A stretch of DNA of 54,596 nt from Gammaproteobacteria bacterium (lineage in GTDB: Bacteria > Pseudomonadota > Gammaproteobacteria > DSM-16500). The stretch lies in the NCBI GenBank assembly GCA_013287025.1, contig JABDEN010000005.1:1-54596 (forward strand), written 5' to 3'. Of the stretch, positions 34,260 through 43,362 are shown in pieces (positions within the stretch are counted from its first letter, which is position 1; each line of letters begins with the position of its first letter). The position numbers and the translations under genes are program-made. Below the pieces are notes generated by a model. The model saw only the letters and a list, made by a program, of their open reading frames with translations, ran no database searches and was not told the origin of the DNA.

Positions 34260-35407
34260 AAAAATGGTGGATCTTATTTCTTATTTTTTACGTGACGTAT
34301 GCGCACGCCTCCATTATTTCGATTGATACGGAAAATATTTCTTTAAAAAATGCGATTCATATTCTTGCCAAATGGACAAAACAAAATGTCATCGTGAGTA
34401 GTTCTGTTTATGGAACGGTTTCACTTCATCTCAATAATGTGGATGCAGAAAAGGCATTAACCGCTTTATTGCATTCTCATGAACTCACCGAATGGAAAAT
34501 AGATGATGTCTGGTTTGTGGGAAAATACGCTGAATTTTTAAAATATAAAGAAGATAATGCAAAATTAAAAATTTCTTTAGATGAAACGGAAATTTTAAAA
34601 ACACGTATTTGGCATTTGCATTACGCCAAAGCAGATACGATGCTGGCTTTAATTCAGGATTCAAAAAATTCATTGTTATCCAAGCGCGGCATGATACGTT
34701 CCGATTTGCGCACCAATATTTTGTATGTCCGAGATACTGAGGATCGGATGATGGATGTCGCGCGTTTTATTGCAAATCTTGACGTGCCAGTTCAGCAAGT
34801 GTTAATTGAGGTTTATCTTGCGAGTGTGGATTGTGACTATGAAAGAGAATTAGGCATTCAATTCTCATTTCAAAATGGTTTCTCCATCGCGAAATTGCAA
34901 AGTGAGGCATTAAATATTCAATTGGGTGCGCTTGAAAAAGAAGGACATGGTGAAATACTTTCGAATCCAAGTCTTTTAACTGCTAATCGGGAAGCCGCTT
35001 CGATTGAGTCGGGTGAAGAAATTCCTTATCAAGAAGTCAGTCGATCGGGTGCAAGCGGTGTTGTTTTTAAAAAAGCGGTATTGAGCTTAAAAGTGACGCC
35101 AGAGGTGATGCCGAACGAACAAGTATTATTACAAATAGAAGTCAATCAGGACAAGCCCAACAAACGTGTCGTTTTGGGGGTTCCTTCCATTACCACACGC
35201 CAAATGCACACTAATATTAGGATAAAAAGTGGGCAAACTATTGTTTTAGGAGGTATTTATGAGTCAAGCCATCAACAAGATCAGCAAGGAATCCCATTTT
35301 TAGGTAAAATTCCTCTTGTAGGTTGGCTGTTCCATCAGCAAAATGTGTTAAATACAAAACGAGAATTGCTGATTTTTGTGACCCCTAAAATTATTATCGA
35401 ATCTTAA
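34256..35407 (+). CDS. pilQ: type IV pilus secretin PilQ, short form
   Basis: A 383-residue outer-membrane secretin, much shorter than typical PilQ (600-700 residues): AMIN domains are missing. It has a signal peptide (MKKWWILFLIFYVTYAHA), one STN/N0 domain (ISLKNAIHILAKWTKQNVIV), one N1 domain and the secretin domain with ILSNPSLLTANREAASIESGEEIPY and the C-terminal GIPFLGKIPLVGWLF and ELLIFVTPKII. The ATG at 34256 follows GGAG by six bases and overlaps the pilO stop (ATGA). Followed eight bases later by aroK. Confidence 0.92.
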   Translation: MKKWWILFLIFYVTYAHASIISIDTENISLKNAIHILAKWTKQNVIVSSSVYGTVSLHLNNVDAEKALTALLHSHELTEWKIDDVWFVGKYAEFLKYKEDNAKLKISLDETEILKTRIWHLHYAKADTMLALIQDSKNSLLSKRGMIRSDLRTNILYVRDTEDRMMDVARFIANLDVPVQQVLIEVYLASVDCDYERELGIQFSFQNGFSIAKLQSEALNIQLGALEKEGHGEILSNPSLLTANREAASIESGEEIPYQEVSRSGASGVVFKKAVLSLKVTPEVMPNEQVLLQIEVNQDKPNKRVVLGVPSITTRQMHTNIRIKSGQTIVLGGIYESSHQQDQQGIPFLGKIPLVGWLFHQQNVLNTKRELLIFVTPKIIIES

Positions 35408-35415
35408 GGCATGAA

Positions 35416-35943
35416 ATGAAAAAAGTTCACTCGCAAAATATTTTTTTGATTGGTCCCATGGGCGCTGGGAAGAGTAGTGTCGGAAAATTCCTTGCCAATA
35501 AACTCGATATGCATTTTTATGATTCAGACGAAGAAATTGAAAAAAGAACGGGAGTAGATATTGGTTGGATTTTCGATATTGAAGGTGAGACAGGTTTTCG
35601 AAAACGTGAAAATATAGTCATCACAGAACTTGCCAATCTTCCAAACATTGTATTGGCGACCGGTGGCGGCTCAGTTGTCATGTCAGAAACGCAAGAAGTA
35701 TTAAAAAAACACGGTTTTGTTATTTATTTAGAAGTTTCATTAAGTTATCAACATACTCGCACGATGAATGAAACAAGACGCCCCTTGTTACGTGTTGAAA
35801 ATCGCGAAGAGGTCATTGAAAAACTCCACGCTGAACAGGTTCCCATCTACGAATCACTCGCAGATTATCGCGTTTTAACAGATAATCGTAGCGTCCAAGC
35901 CGTTGCAGAAGATATCATGCATTTTTTAAAATTTTCGAAATAG
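35416..35943 (+). CDS. aroK: shikimate kinase
   Basis: A 175-residue P-loop kinase of the shikimate pathway. The Walker [13 protein letters not shown] is near the N-terminus, followed by [16 protein letters not shown] and the ATGGGSV motif, with the lid Arg residues in ETRRPLLR. The pilQ-aroK order is conserved in Gammaproteobacteria; the usual next gene, aroB, is absent and a glutamate dehydrogenase follows instead. Confidence 0.95.
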   Translation: MKKVHSQNIFLIGPMGAGKSSVGKFLANKLDMHFYDSDEEIEKRTGVDIGWIFDIEGETGFRKRENIVITELANLPNIVLATGGGSVVMSETQEVLKKHGFVIYLEVSLSYQHTRTMNETRRPLLRVENREEVIEKLHAEQVPIYESLADYRVLTDNRSVQAVAEDIMHFLKFSK

Positions 35944-35962
35944 TCATTTGAGGAGTGTTTTT

Positions 35963-37255
35963 ATGTTAGGTCCTATATTTTCCCAGGCATTAGCACGTCT
36001 AGATAAAGCGGCTAAATATGCCAACATCGATGCTGAAGCCCTGCAAAAATTAAAACATCCTAAAGCTTGTCTTGAAGTTTCTATTCCAGTTCGTATGGAT
36101 GATGGTAGTTTGAAAATATTTACGGGTTATCGCGTGCATCATAACGATCGTCGTGGTCCCGCAAAAGGTGGCATTCGTTTTCACCCAGGCGTGACTTTGG
36201 ACGAAGTGAAAAGTTTAGCTTTTTGGATGTCGATCAAATGTGCAGTTGTTGGAATTCCTTTTGGGGGTGGTAAAGGCGGTGTGATTGTTGATCCGAAAGC
36301 GCTTTCGCGAATGGAATTGGAACGCTTAAGCCGTGGCTATATCGAACAAATCGCGAGCTTCATCGGCCCTGATACCGATATTCCAGCGCCTGACGTTTAT
36401 ACCAATGCCATGATTATGGGTTGGATGATGGATGAGTATTCGACAATCGTAAGACGTCTTTCTCCGGCAGTTATTACCGGGAAACCTATTCCATTAGGTG
36501 GAAGCTTGGGGCGTGATGATGCAACCGCGCGCGGCGGATTTTATTGTTTGAAAGAATTAGAAAAAAAACGCCAATGGAATCCACGAGACATTCGTGTCGC
36601 CATCCAAGGTTTCGGTAACGCGGGTCAACATATTGCAAGCTTATTGCATGCAGAAGGTTATAAAATTGTTGCCATCAGCGATTCGAAAGGTGGTATTTAT
36701 CGAAAAGAAGGTCTCGATGCGCCGAGTATTATTCACATCAAAAATAGCGCGAAGGAATTGCAAGCCGTTTATTGCGAAAATTCCGTTTGTCAGGTAGTCG
36801 ATGCTGAAAGAATTACGAATGAAGAATTGCTGGAATTGGATGTTGATATTTTAATTCCTGCCGCTTTAGAAAATGTGATTACGGAAAAAAATGCATCAAA
36901 CATCAAAGCGTCAGTCATTCTTGAATTAGCGAATGGGCCTGTGGCCAATGAAGCAGATTCAATTCTTGAAGAAAAAAATATTTTAGTAATTCCCGATATT
37001 TTAGCAAATGCTGGTGGTGTGACGGTCAGTTATTTTGAATGGGTGCAGAATAGAGCGGGATATTATTGGGATTTAAAAACGGTTCATACTAAATTACACG
37101 AGATTATGGTACGTGAATTTAATTATGTGTATGGGTTAATGGAAAAGCATAAAGTGGATATGCGTACAGCGGCTTATGTGCATGCATTAAATCGTCAAGC
37201 AGAAGCCGTTACTGCTTTAGGCACGCATGAGTATTTTGCGAATCATGTGAAATAA
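35963..37255 (+). CDS. glutamate (Glu/Leu/Phe/Val) dehydrogenase
   Basis: A 430-residue amino-acid dehydrogenase. The catalytic region [20 protein letters not shown] and the glycine-rich PFGGGKGGV are present, followed by the NAD-binding loop [12 protein letters not shown]. The residue pattern and length match NAD-type GudB/RocG-like glutamate dehydrogenases, interconverting glutamate and 2-oxoglutarate plus ammonia. I use the ATG at 35963 with its GAGGAG site; a TTG at 35948 overlaps that site. The gene follows aroK and ends at a strong hairpin (37267). Confidence 0.93.
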   Translation: MLGPIFSQALARLDKAAKYANIDAEALQKLKHPKACLEVSIPVRMDDGSLKIFTGYRVHHNDRRGPAKGGIRFHPGVTLDEVKSLAFWMSIKCAVVGIPFGGGKGGVIVDPKALSRMELERLSRGYIEQIASFIGPDTDIPAPDVYTNAMIMGWMMDEYSTIVRRLSPAVITGKPIPLGGSLGRDDATARGGFYCLKELEKKRQWNPRDIRVAIQGFGNAGQHIASLLHAEGYKIVAISDSKGGIYRKEGLDAPSIIHIKNSAKELQAVYCENSVCQVVDAERITNEELLELDVDILIPAALENVITEKNASNIKASVILELANGPVANEADSILEEKNILVIPDILANAGGVTVSYFEWVQNRAGYYWDLKTVHTKLHEIMVREFNYVYGLMEKHKVDMRTAAYVHALNRQAEAVTALGTHEYFANHVK

Positions 37256-37266
37256 TTGAATAAACT

Positions 37267-37299
37267 TGTCATGCCAGCTTAAAGCATGCTGGCATGACA
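37267..37299. terminator. perfect hairpin repeat (tgtcatgccagc family), probable terminator
   Basis: TGTCATGCCAGC (37267-37278) and GCTGGCATGACA (37288-37299) form a perfect 12-bp stem with a 9-base loop, 12 bases after the glutamate dehydrogenase stop. It is the cleanest copy of this repeat family here. No T-run, so it may be a repeat acting as terminator or mRNA-stabilising hairpin. Confidence 0.75.
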
Positions 37300-37364
37300 C
37301 ATGGTTTCTTGACCACCCTCATCAAACATGTAAAGCTTAAATTTTATAATAAAAGGATTTTGTT

Positions 37365-38039
37365 ATGTTCTTTAGATGTGCTCACTCCCCAGAAGAAAAA
37401 GCATGGGATATAGAATGGCAAGCCGCTTCCCTCCAAGCAAAAATTTATTGGCACACATTATTTTGGCAAGAAGAAAGTCGTCATTTTCACAAAATTTTTG
37501 AGACACAAATCGAAGAAATTTTTGAAAGAATATCATCAAATCGAGATTTTATTCGATTATTTGATGACGATGATTTAGGTGATACCATTTTTATGATACT
37601 GGATGATTATAAAAATGCACTGTTAGACGAATTATGGAGTCGCCATACATCTGATAATGTCAGACATGTCATGAATGCGGCGAGAGCATTAGAAAGAGCA
37701 AGTCGCGCGGCAACATTTCAAGATGCTGCACAGTTTACGGCATTCAATGATGCACGCGAACAATTTAAAAATAAAATTGCGCATTCCACTTTTGGTCCCA
37801 CAACCAAAATGGTGGGGGGTGTTTTGCTTTCTTATTATGTAAGTGCTGCTGCATTCTTTAGCGTCGTTATATTATGTTCTCTTTGTCCACCTGTTCTGGG
37901 ATTAGTCGCAACAATTGCTTGTGTATTGCCATTTTTATTAGGTACTAAGTTTAGTATAGCGCGTTATAAAGCAAACGTAGATTCCGAAGATGCGGGGGAG
38001 ATTGTTGCGACGAAATTGGATTCGTTGAAGTTAGGGTAA
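37365..38039 (+). CDS. hypothetical two-helix membrane protein
   Basis: A 224-residue protein with AAGGA before the ATG. The first 150 residues are soluble and helical, rich in Trp, Glu and Phe; two membrane helices follow (LSYYVSAAAFFSVVILCSL and VLGLVATIACVLPFLLG), then a short acidic tail. No signal peptide. No family is recognised. Isolated between a hairpin repeat and a toxin-antitoxin pair, the kind of place where effector-like genes sit. Confidence 0.7.
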   Translation: MFFRCAHSPEEKAWDIEWQAASLQAKIYWHTLFWQEESRHFHKIFETQIEEIFERISSNRDFIRLFDDDDLGDTIFMILDDYKNALLDELWSRHTSDNVRHVMNAARALERASRAATFQDAAQFTAFNDAREQFKNKIAHSTFGPTTKMVGGVLLSYYVSAAAFFSVVILCSLCPPVLGLVATIACVLPFLLGTKFSIARYKANVDSEDAGEIVATKLDSLKLG

Positions 38040-38063
38040 AAATCAACTTTACAATATGACCAT

Positions 38064-38096
38064 AAATGACTATAATATGATTATATATAGTCATTT
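38064..38096. promoter_or_regulatory. perfect 11-bp inverted repeat before Phd antitoxin
   Basis: AAATGACTATA (38064-38074) and TATAGTCATTT (38086-38096) with an 11-base centre that contains TATGATT, a likely -10. It ends 12 bases before the antitoxin start, as expected for an operator bound by the antitoxin or antitoxin-toxin complex. Confidence 0.6.
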
Positions 38097-38107
38097 AGGG
38101 GAATATC

Positions 38108-38368
38108 ATGAAATCTGTGAATATTGCTAAATTTAAAGCAGAGTTAGGTAAATATCTTGGATATATTCGTCGCGGAGAAGAGATTATTGTATTGGATCGA
38201 ACTCAACCGCTTGCGCGGGTCATGCCTTTTAAAGCTGTTTCTTCCAAGTTAGTGATGGAGGCACCCTTGGATAAAGATAAGCATCTTTGGAGTTTGCATT
38301 TTAAGCCGATATCAAATAAAGACGTAGACAGTTTAAAGTTTCTTATTGAAGAACGAGGTGAGCGATGA
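38108..38368 (+). CDS. Phd/YefM-type antitoxin
   Basis: An 86-residue antitoxin of the Phd/VapB group: MKSVNIAKFKAELGKYLGYI at the N-terminus, then GEEIIVLDRTQPLARVMP, the beta-strand core. The tail should wrap the toxin. It overlaps the PIN-domain gene by four bases and has a perfect inverted repeat just upstream, consistent with autoregulation. Confidence 0.88.
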   Translation: MKSVNIAKFKAELGKYLGYIRRGEEIIVLDRTQPLARVMPFKAVSSKLVMEAPLDKDKHLWSLHFKPISNKDVDSLKFLIEERGER

Positions 38369-38781
38369 AAGCCTATGTTGACTCTTCTGTTATTCTTAGA
38401 ATTATTTTTGCAGAAAAAGATGTTTTAAAAATACCAAAAAATATTTTGGTATTTGCTGCAAATGAAATATTAAAAATTGAATGCTTTCGTACGATTGACA
38501 GAATGAGACATACGCTCAATATTGCAGACGATGAAATTGCTGAGAGACATGCGGCATTTCACAAAACACTACGTACGCTACATTTATTTAAATTTACGGA
38601 TGCAATTGTTCAGCGTGCTTGTGAATCATTTCCCATTACTTTGAAGTCATTAGATGCTATTCATCTTTCAACTGCAACTCTTTGGAAGCAAGAAGAAAAT
38701 ACAGATATTTTATTTTTAACGCATGATATACAGCTTTCAAAAGCTGCGCGTGCCTTGGGTTTTGAAGTGTTGGGTGTTTAA
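38365..38781 (+). CDS. PIN-domain toxin (VapC-like)
   Basis: A 138-residue PIN-domain ribonuclease. The acidic residues expected for metal binding are at Asp6 (AYVDSSVILR), Glu37-38 area (NEILKIECFR), Asp96 area (SLDAIHLSTA) and Asp117 (LTHDIQLSKAA). It is coupled to the antitoxin gene by a four-base overlap. VapC toxins cleave tRNA or rRNA. It looks intact. Confidence 0.88.
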   Translation: MKAYVDSSVILRIIFAEKDVLKIPKNILVFAANEILKIECFRTIDRMRHTLNIADDEIAERHAAFHKTLRTLHLFKFTDAIVQRACESFPITLKSLDAIHLSTATLWKQEENTDILFLTHDIQLSKAARALGFEVLGV

Positions 38782-38833
38782 GTTCCAAAAAGAATTGAAA
38801 TTGGCGAGAAAGCGCTTGTTGGAGGTAAAAAAC

Positions 38834-39004
38834 ATGACATATAAACCTGTATTTTCCCATAACGATATTCGTCGTGAAGTATTAGATGATCCTGAGGCAA
38901 AAGCTATATACGATGCCACTAAGATGCAGATTGAGATCGCAATAAAATTAAAACAGGATGGAATCGAAAAACTCATTGGCATGAAAAAACAAGATGCCAG
39001 CTGA
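38834..39004 (+). pseudogene. truncated XRE-type antitoxin, ended by a hairpin repeat
   Basis: ATG at 38834 with GGAGG eight bases upstream; 56 codons. The DDPEAKAIYDATKMQIEIAI segment is the N-terminal part of XRE/HigA-type antitoxins, which normally continue into a helix-turn-helix. Here the frame runs into a tgtcatgccagc-type hairpin at 38994 and stops at 39002, so the DNA-binding part is lost. It lies directly downstream of the PIN toxin. Could still be expressed given its strong ribosome binding site. Confidence 0.6.
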
Positions 39005-39018
39005 AAGCGTGCTGGCAT
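38994..39018. repeat. hairpin repeat (tgtcatgccagc family)
   Basis: ATGCCAGC (38994-39001) and GCTGGCAT (39011-39018). It supplies the last codons and the stop of the truncated antitoxin gene and lies before the convergent lipoprotein gene. Confidence 0.75.
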
Positions 39019-39066
39019 GACAAGGTAACCCTCGCCCCCAACACCTTAGGGGCGAGTTTAAGACAA

Positions 39067-39474
39067 TTATTGCTGTGGATTGGTACCAGCGTCTGGAGTA
39101 TTAGTGCTGTCTGGAGATTGAGCTGCGCTTGGTGGTGTTGTTGCATCTGGTGATGGCGCTGCAGCTGGTGGGGTGCCTGCATCAGGAGAATCTGTTGCTG
39201 CTGGAGGCGTTGAAGCGTCTGGGGTTGTCGTTGTGTCATCAGCTGGAGCACTGGTGCTTGCTGAATTGTCAGTGGTACCAGTATCTGTGGTGTTGGTGTT
39301 GTCGGTTGAAGAATCTGGCATAGCAGGTGCAGGAGCTGCCGGTTCAGTCGTTGTGGTTTGCGCAGCTGTTGCATCCGCGGCTTCCGTAGAAGTATTTTCG
39401 GAACGTTGTTGACAAGCTGTGATACCTGCAATACAAAGACCAGCGATAGCTGCATATAAAATATGTTTACGCAT
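39067..39474 (-). CDS. Thr/Pro/Ala-rich lipoprotein
   Basis: A 135-residue secreted lipoprotein. The ATG at 39474 gives a signal peptide MRKHILYAAIAGLCIAGITAC with a lipobox (ITAC) and Cys at about 21, here shortened. The mature part is a low-complexity linker: repeated (T)TPDA, SPDA, TPPAA and TDN blocks to the end, no folded domain. Probably a surface or periplasmic spacer. The in-frame repeats create open frames on other strands that are shadows. Confidence 0.85.
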   Translation of the reverse strand: MRKHILYAAIAGLCIAGITACQQRSENTSTEAADATAAQTTTTEPAAPAPAMPDSSTDNTNTTDTGTTDNSASTSAPADDTTTTPDASTPPAATDSPDAGTPPAAAPSPDATTPPSAAQSPDSTNTPDAGTNPQQ

Positions 39475-39634
39475 GTGCGATTTCCCTTTATTTAAGACCA
39501 AGTTAATAACTAAGATATAAAAACAAGATGCAACATATTAACCTAATTCATTCCGTCTGCAAAGATGGGAAAAGTACTGAACTTGCTTATTCATTACTTT
39601 TTTGCGAGCATGCGAGTTTGAAAGAGAAAATACT

Positions 39635-40714
39635 ATGAAAATTTTAAAAAACGACCGATTATTACGCGCGATTTATAATAAACCGCATGATCGAACACCG
39701 ATTTGGATTATGCGCCAGGCCGGGCGATATTTACCAGAGTATCGTCGCATTCGTGAAAAAGCCGGAAGTTTTTTAACACTCTGCAAAACCCCAGAATTGG
39801 CTTGTGAGGTGACTTTGCAGCCATTGACTCGTTTTCCGTTAGATGCGGCAATCCTATTTTCAGATATTTTAACGATCCCAGATGCCATGGGTTTGGGATT
39901 ATATTTTAAGGAAGGGGAAGGTCCTGCATTTTTAAAACCTATTCAACATGAAAAAGATGTCGAAAACCTCAATATCCCAAATCCAGAAGATCAATTAAGC
40001 TACGTATTGGATGCGATTCGCCTCATTCAGCATGAACTTAACGGCCGAGTGCCTTTGATTGGTTTTTCCGGAAGTCCTTGGACGGTCGCAACCTATGTGG
40101 TCGAAGGAAAGGCGGACAAATCTTTCCCAAAAATTCGCGCATTATTACAAGAAAATCCTGAAATGCTACATCGACTATTGCAAAAATTAACCGATGCCAC
40201 CATTTTGCATTTGAATGCACAAATTCGTGCGGGGGTGCAAGTTGTTATGTTATTCGACACATGGGGTGGAATGTTGCAAGGGGAAGGTCAGTATGAAACT
40301 TTTTCTCTGCATTACGCAAAAACCATTTTTCAATCCCTCATTCGTGAATGGGAGGGTCAACCCATACCGGTTATTTTGTTCACCAAAGCGGGTGGTCAGT
40401 GGCTTCCCTTAATGGCTGAATCTGGATGCGATGTGCTCGGTCTTGATTGGTCTACTAATTTACAAGAAGCGCGGAAAACGTTAAAAGATCGCGTCGCTTT
40501 ACAAGGTAACATGAATCCGAGTATTTTATATGAATCAGAGGCAGTTATTCGGGAAACGGTTGCCGAGATTCTCGCAAATTATGGTGAAGGTAATCGACAT
40601 ATCTTTAATTTAGGACATGGGATCCCACAGGATGCGTCACCAGATCATGTGGCGGTGTTGGTGGATGCGGTACACACATTAAGTGTTCCTTATCATGCAA
40701 ATGCAAACAAATAA
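39635..40714 (+). CDS. hemE: uroporphyrinogen decarboxylase
   Basis: A 359-residue HemE, converting uroporphyrinogen III to coproporphyrinogen III in haem synthesis. The signature [16 protein letters not shown] is at the N-terminus, with [17 protein letters not shown] and [16 protein letters not shown] following; the C-terminus has [15 protein letters not shown] start at the ATG at 39635 (AGAG before it); an in-frame TTG at 39602 adds 11 non-conserved residues. The 3' end overlaps the hydrolase gene. Confidence 0.96.
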   Translation: MKILKNDRLLRAIYNKPHDRTPIWIMRQAGRYLPEYRRIREKAGSFLTLCKTPELACEVTLQPLTRFPLDAAILFSDILTIPDAMGLGLYFKEGEGPAFLKPIQHEKDVENLNIPNPEDQLSYVLDAIRLIQHELNGRVPLIGFSGSPWTVATYVVEGKADKSFPKIRALLQENPEMLHRLLQKLTDATILHLNAQIRAGVQVVMLFDTWGGMLQGEGQYETFSLHYAKTIFQSLIREWEGQPIPVILFTKAGGQWLPLMAESGCDVLGLDWSTNLQEARKTLKDRVALQGNMNPSILYESEAVIRETVAEILANYGEGNRHIFNLGHGIPQDASPDHVAVLVDAVHTLSVPYHANANK

Positions 40715-41630
40715 CTTTAAACCTGCTTGGTGGTTGCGCGATGCACACCTTCAGACATTATGGCCTGCTTTACTGCGTCGTCCTATCAAAAATCTTGAGT
40801 TAAAACGCGAGCGCATTGAACTGCCGGATGGAGATTTTATTGATCTTGATTGGACGGAAGGGTCAGGTCCGATCGTTATTCTGTTACATGGACTTGAGGG
40901 ATCTATAGATTCTTCCTATGCAAAAGGCATGTTGCGCGCGTTACAAAATAATCATTGCCGAGGTGTTTTCTTAAATTTTCGAGGATGTAGTGGGGAGGCA
41001 AATCGATTATCTCGGGCTTACCATTCCGGCGAAACCAATGATTTAAATACCATTGTACACTTGCTCAAGGCACGTGAACCCACTACACCGCTTGCAGCCG
41101 TCGGATTTTCTTTAGGCGGAAACGTATTACTCAAATGGTTGGGTGAAACAAAAAAAGAAAATCCCTTAAAAGCTGCCGTTGCGATTTCTGTCCCTTTTGA
41201 ATTACATAAAGCGATTTTACGCGTCAATCGAGGATTTTCCCGAATTTATCAATGGCATTTATTAAAATGTTTACAAAAAAAAATGAAGTTAAAATCAGTA
41301 TCCACAGAACAATTTGGTTCCTTGCGTGATTTTGATGACCATATTACGGCGCCTTTGCATGGCTTTAAAGATTCGAATGATTATTATATTCGCTGCAGCA
41401 GTCGGCAATTTGTGCCACATATTGCTGTGCCAACTTTATTGTTGCAAGCCAAAGACGATCCTTTTATGACGGAAGATGTCGTACCTACGCTTCAAGAATT
41501 ACCACCCCATGTCACACTTGAAATTTCAGAATATGGCGGTCATGTCGGCTTTGTGAGTGGTCATTTTCCGTGGAATCCGATTTATTGGTTAGAATCGCGC
41601 GTGCCAGCATTTTTGCAAGGATTTCTATGA
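40695..41630 (+). CDS. YheT-like alpha/beta hydrolase
   Basis: A 311-residue hydrolase of the YheT family. The opening [19 protein letters not shown] is characteristic; the nucleophile elbow is GFSLGGN with Ser, the oxyanion region [10 protein letters not shown], the acid in [10 protein letters not shown] and the His in YGGHVGF. Substrate unknown, probably an ester. The start is uncertain among ATG 40695, ATG 40701 and GTG 40683, all within the end of hemE. Its stop overlaps the ATG of the reductase gene by four bases. Confidence 0.88.
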   Translation: MQMQTNNFKPAWWLRDAHLQTLWPALLRRPIKNLELKRERIELPDGDFIDLDWTEGSGPIVILLHGLEGSIDSSYAKGMLRALQNNHCRGVFLNFRGCSGEANRLSRAYHSGETNDLNTIVHLLKAREPTTPLAAVGFSLGGNVLLKWLGETKKENPLKAAVAISVPFELHKAILRVNRGFSRIYQWHLLKCLQKKMKLKSVSTEQFGSLRDFDDHITAPLHGFKDSNDYYIRCSSRQFVPHIAVPTLLLQAKDDPFMTEDVVPTLQELPPHVTLEISEYGGHVGFVSGHFPWNPIYWLESRVPAFLQGFL

Positions 41631-41971
41631 GTCGATTTCATGAAGAAATTTCTGAATATGTGTGGCAGATGAAATATCGCAATAATCATGAAAATTCGAT
41701 AGAAAAAACCTGGAAACGAATTGCGAAGGCTGTCGCTCATGCCGAAAAAAAAGAATCACGAGCGGAATGGCAAAAAAACTTTTATGACATTTTGGAAGAT
41801 TTTTCATTTTTACCAGGCGGTCGCATTATTGCGGGTGCGGGATTAAAAAAACAAGTGACTTTATTTAATTGTTTCGTGATGCCAATTGTTGAAGATTCAT
41901 TGCATGGAATTTTTGATGCATTGAAAGAAGCGGCGCTGACATTACAACAAGGTGGGGGGGGTGGGATATGA
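41627..41971 (+). CDS. nrdJ: class II ribonucleotide reductase, N-terminal piece (frameshifted)
   Basis: The first 114 codons of an adenosylcobalamin-dependent ribonucleotide reductase: FLPGGRIIAGAGLKKQVTLFNCFVMP is typical of the N-terminal active-site region (shortened). AAGGA precedes the ATG, which overlaps the hydrolase stop. The frame breaks at a run of eight G (41954-41961); with seven G the reading would continue as GGGVGYDFSVLRPSG, the family sequence. Seven versus eight G decides whether the gene is intact. Confidence 0.88.
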   Translation: MSRFHEEISEYVWQMKYRNNHENSIEKTWKRIAKAVAHAEKKESRAEWQKNFYDILEDFSFLPGGRIIAGAGLKKQVTLFNCFVMPIVEDSLHGIFDALKEAALTLQQGGGGGI

Positions 41972-43343
41972 TTTTTCTGTGCTACGGCCAAGTGGATTAC
42001 CTGCAAAACATGTAGGTGCGATTGCATCGGGGCCTATTTCATTCATGCGCATTTGGAATGCGATGTGTGCCACGATGTTATCAACTGGCGCGCGCCGCGG
42101 GGCCATGATGGGTATTTTACGCTGTGATCACCCTGACATTGAAGCATTTATTCAGGCAAAATCTGATCCGAAAGAATTGAGACATTTTAATCTTTCCGTT
42201 CTCGTGACCGATGCTTTTATGCAAGCGGTGGAAAATGATGATGATTGGGATTTGAAGTTTTCCTCAAATGAAATGGTTCGAACAGTGAAAGCGCGTATGT
42301 TGTGGGAAAAAATAATGAGAGCCGCTTACGATTATGCTGAACCTGGCGTTATTTTTGAAGATACGATCAACCGTCAAAATAATTTGTGGTACCGTGAAAA
42401 AATTACCGCTACCAATCCCTGCGGTGAAATTCCTTTGCCGCCATATGGCGCGTGTAATTTAGGATCATTGAATTTAACGCAATTAGTTCGTGATCCCTAC
42501 ACAGAAAGTGCGGCCATCGATTGGAAAAAATTAAAAAATACCACAGCAATCGCCACGCGATTTTTAGATAATGTCATTGACGTCTCGCGTTACCCTTTAA
42601 AAATGCAAAAACAAGAAAGCTTGGGTACCAGAAGAATTGGTCTTGGCATGACGGGATTGGCCGATGTTTTTGTGATGTGCGGATTGCGGTACGGTGAAAA
42701 AAATTCTTTGCAGTTGGCGAGCGATATCATGAAAACTATTGCTGAAACGACATTCGAAACTTCCATTGCGCTTTCGAAAGAAAAAGGCGCTTTTCCCTTG
42801 TTGCAAAAACATAAATATCTCGAAGGTTATTTTGTGCAGCAATTATCGGATGATTTACAACGTGGCATTGAAAGAGATGGCATCCGAAACTCACATCATA
42901 ACGCCATTGCACCGACGGGTACGATTAGTCTTTTAGCGAATAATGTGTCGAATGGTATCGAACCTATTTTCAGCGCGAATTATGAAAGAACCGTGCGCGA
43001 AGAGAATGGAGAATTAAAAAAATTTTCTGTGACAGATTATGCATTATCGCAATGGAGAAAATTACAAAAAGAAAAGTTGCCTCCCGCATGGGTCGATGCG
43101 CAATCTTTAACACCAATGGATCATTTGGCAATGCAAGCCGCAATCCAGCCTTATGTCGATCATGCAATTTCGAAGACCATCAATCTATCAGAAAACTTTC
43201 CTTTCGCTGAATTAGAGAATGTCTATACGGAAGCATTTAAAATGGGCCTAAAAGGCTGTACGATTTATCGTCCGAATAAAATTACCGGAAGTGTGTTAAC
43301 GCATTCCGACTGTGATGATTTGGATCGGTGTTGTACGGAATAA
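41952..43343 (+). CDS. nrdJ: class II ribonucleotide reductase, main catalytic piece (frameshifted)
   Basis: The remaining 463 residues in the next frame. The family motifs are clear: GYDFSVLRPSG, STGARRGAMMGILRCDHPDIEAFI (shortened), the active-site NPCGEIPLPPYGACNLGSLNL, RRIGLGMTGLADV and APTGTISLLANNVSNGIEP. The C-terminus ends DDLDRCCTE, whose Cys pair could be the reductive thiols. It makes deoxyribonucleotides with cobalamin as radical source and does not need oxygen or NrdB. Its apparent start is only the point where the frame opens; the true start is 41627. Confidence 0.9.
   Translation: MGGVGYDFSVLRPSGLPAKHVGAIASGPISFMRIWNAMCATMLSTGARRGAMMGILRCDHPDIEAFIQAKSDPKELRHFNLSVLVTDAFMQAVENDDDWDLKFSSNEMVRTVKARMLWEKIMRAAYDYAEPGVIFEDTINRQNNLWYREKITATNPCGEIPLPPYGACNLGSLNLTQLVRDPYTESAAIDWKKLKNTTAIATRFLDNVIDVSRYPLKMQKQESLGTRRIGLGMTGLADVFVMCGLRYGEKNSLQLASDIMKTIAETTFETSIALSKEKGAFPLLQKHKYLEGYFVQQLSDDLQRGIERDGIRNSHHNAIAPTGTISLLANNVSNGIEPIFSANYERTVREENGELKKFSVTDYALSQWRKLQKEKLPPAWVDAQSLTPMDHLAMQAAIQPYVDHAISKTINLSENFPFAELENVYTEAFKMGLKGCTIYRPNKITGSVLTHSDCDDLDRCCTE
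41954..41961. other. G8 homopolymer tract in nrdJ
   Basis: Eight consecutive G between caaggt and tgggatatg. One G fewer restores the full-length reductase. It is either a sequencing/assembly error, a slippage-prone contingency site, or a genuine mutation. Confidence 0.85.
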
Positions 43344-43362
43344 TATCATTATCGAAACAGAA

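Noticed and set aside
39129..39412. Two plus-strand frames across the lipoprotein gene
   Set aside because: They are antisense shadows of the Thr/Pro/Ala low-complexity region and have no ribosome binding site; the minus-strand frame has a signal peptide and lipobox.
41570..41626. Upstream extension of the reductase N-terminal frame into the hydrolase gene
   Set aside because: The ATG at 41627 has AAGGA and overlaps the hydrolase stop by four bases; the extension has no family similarity.
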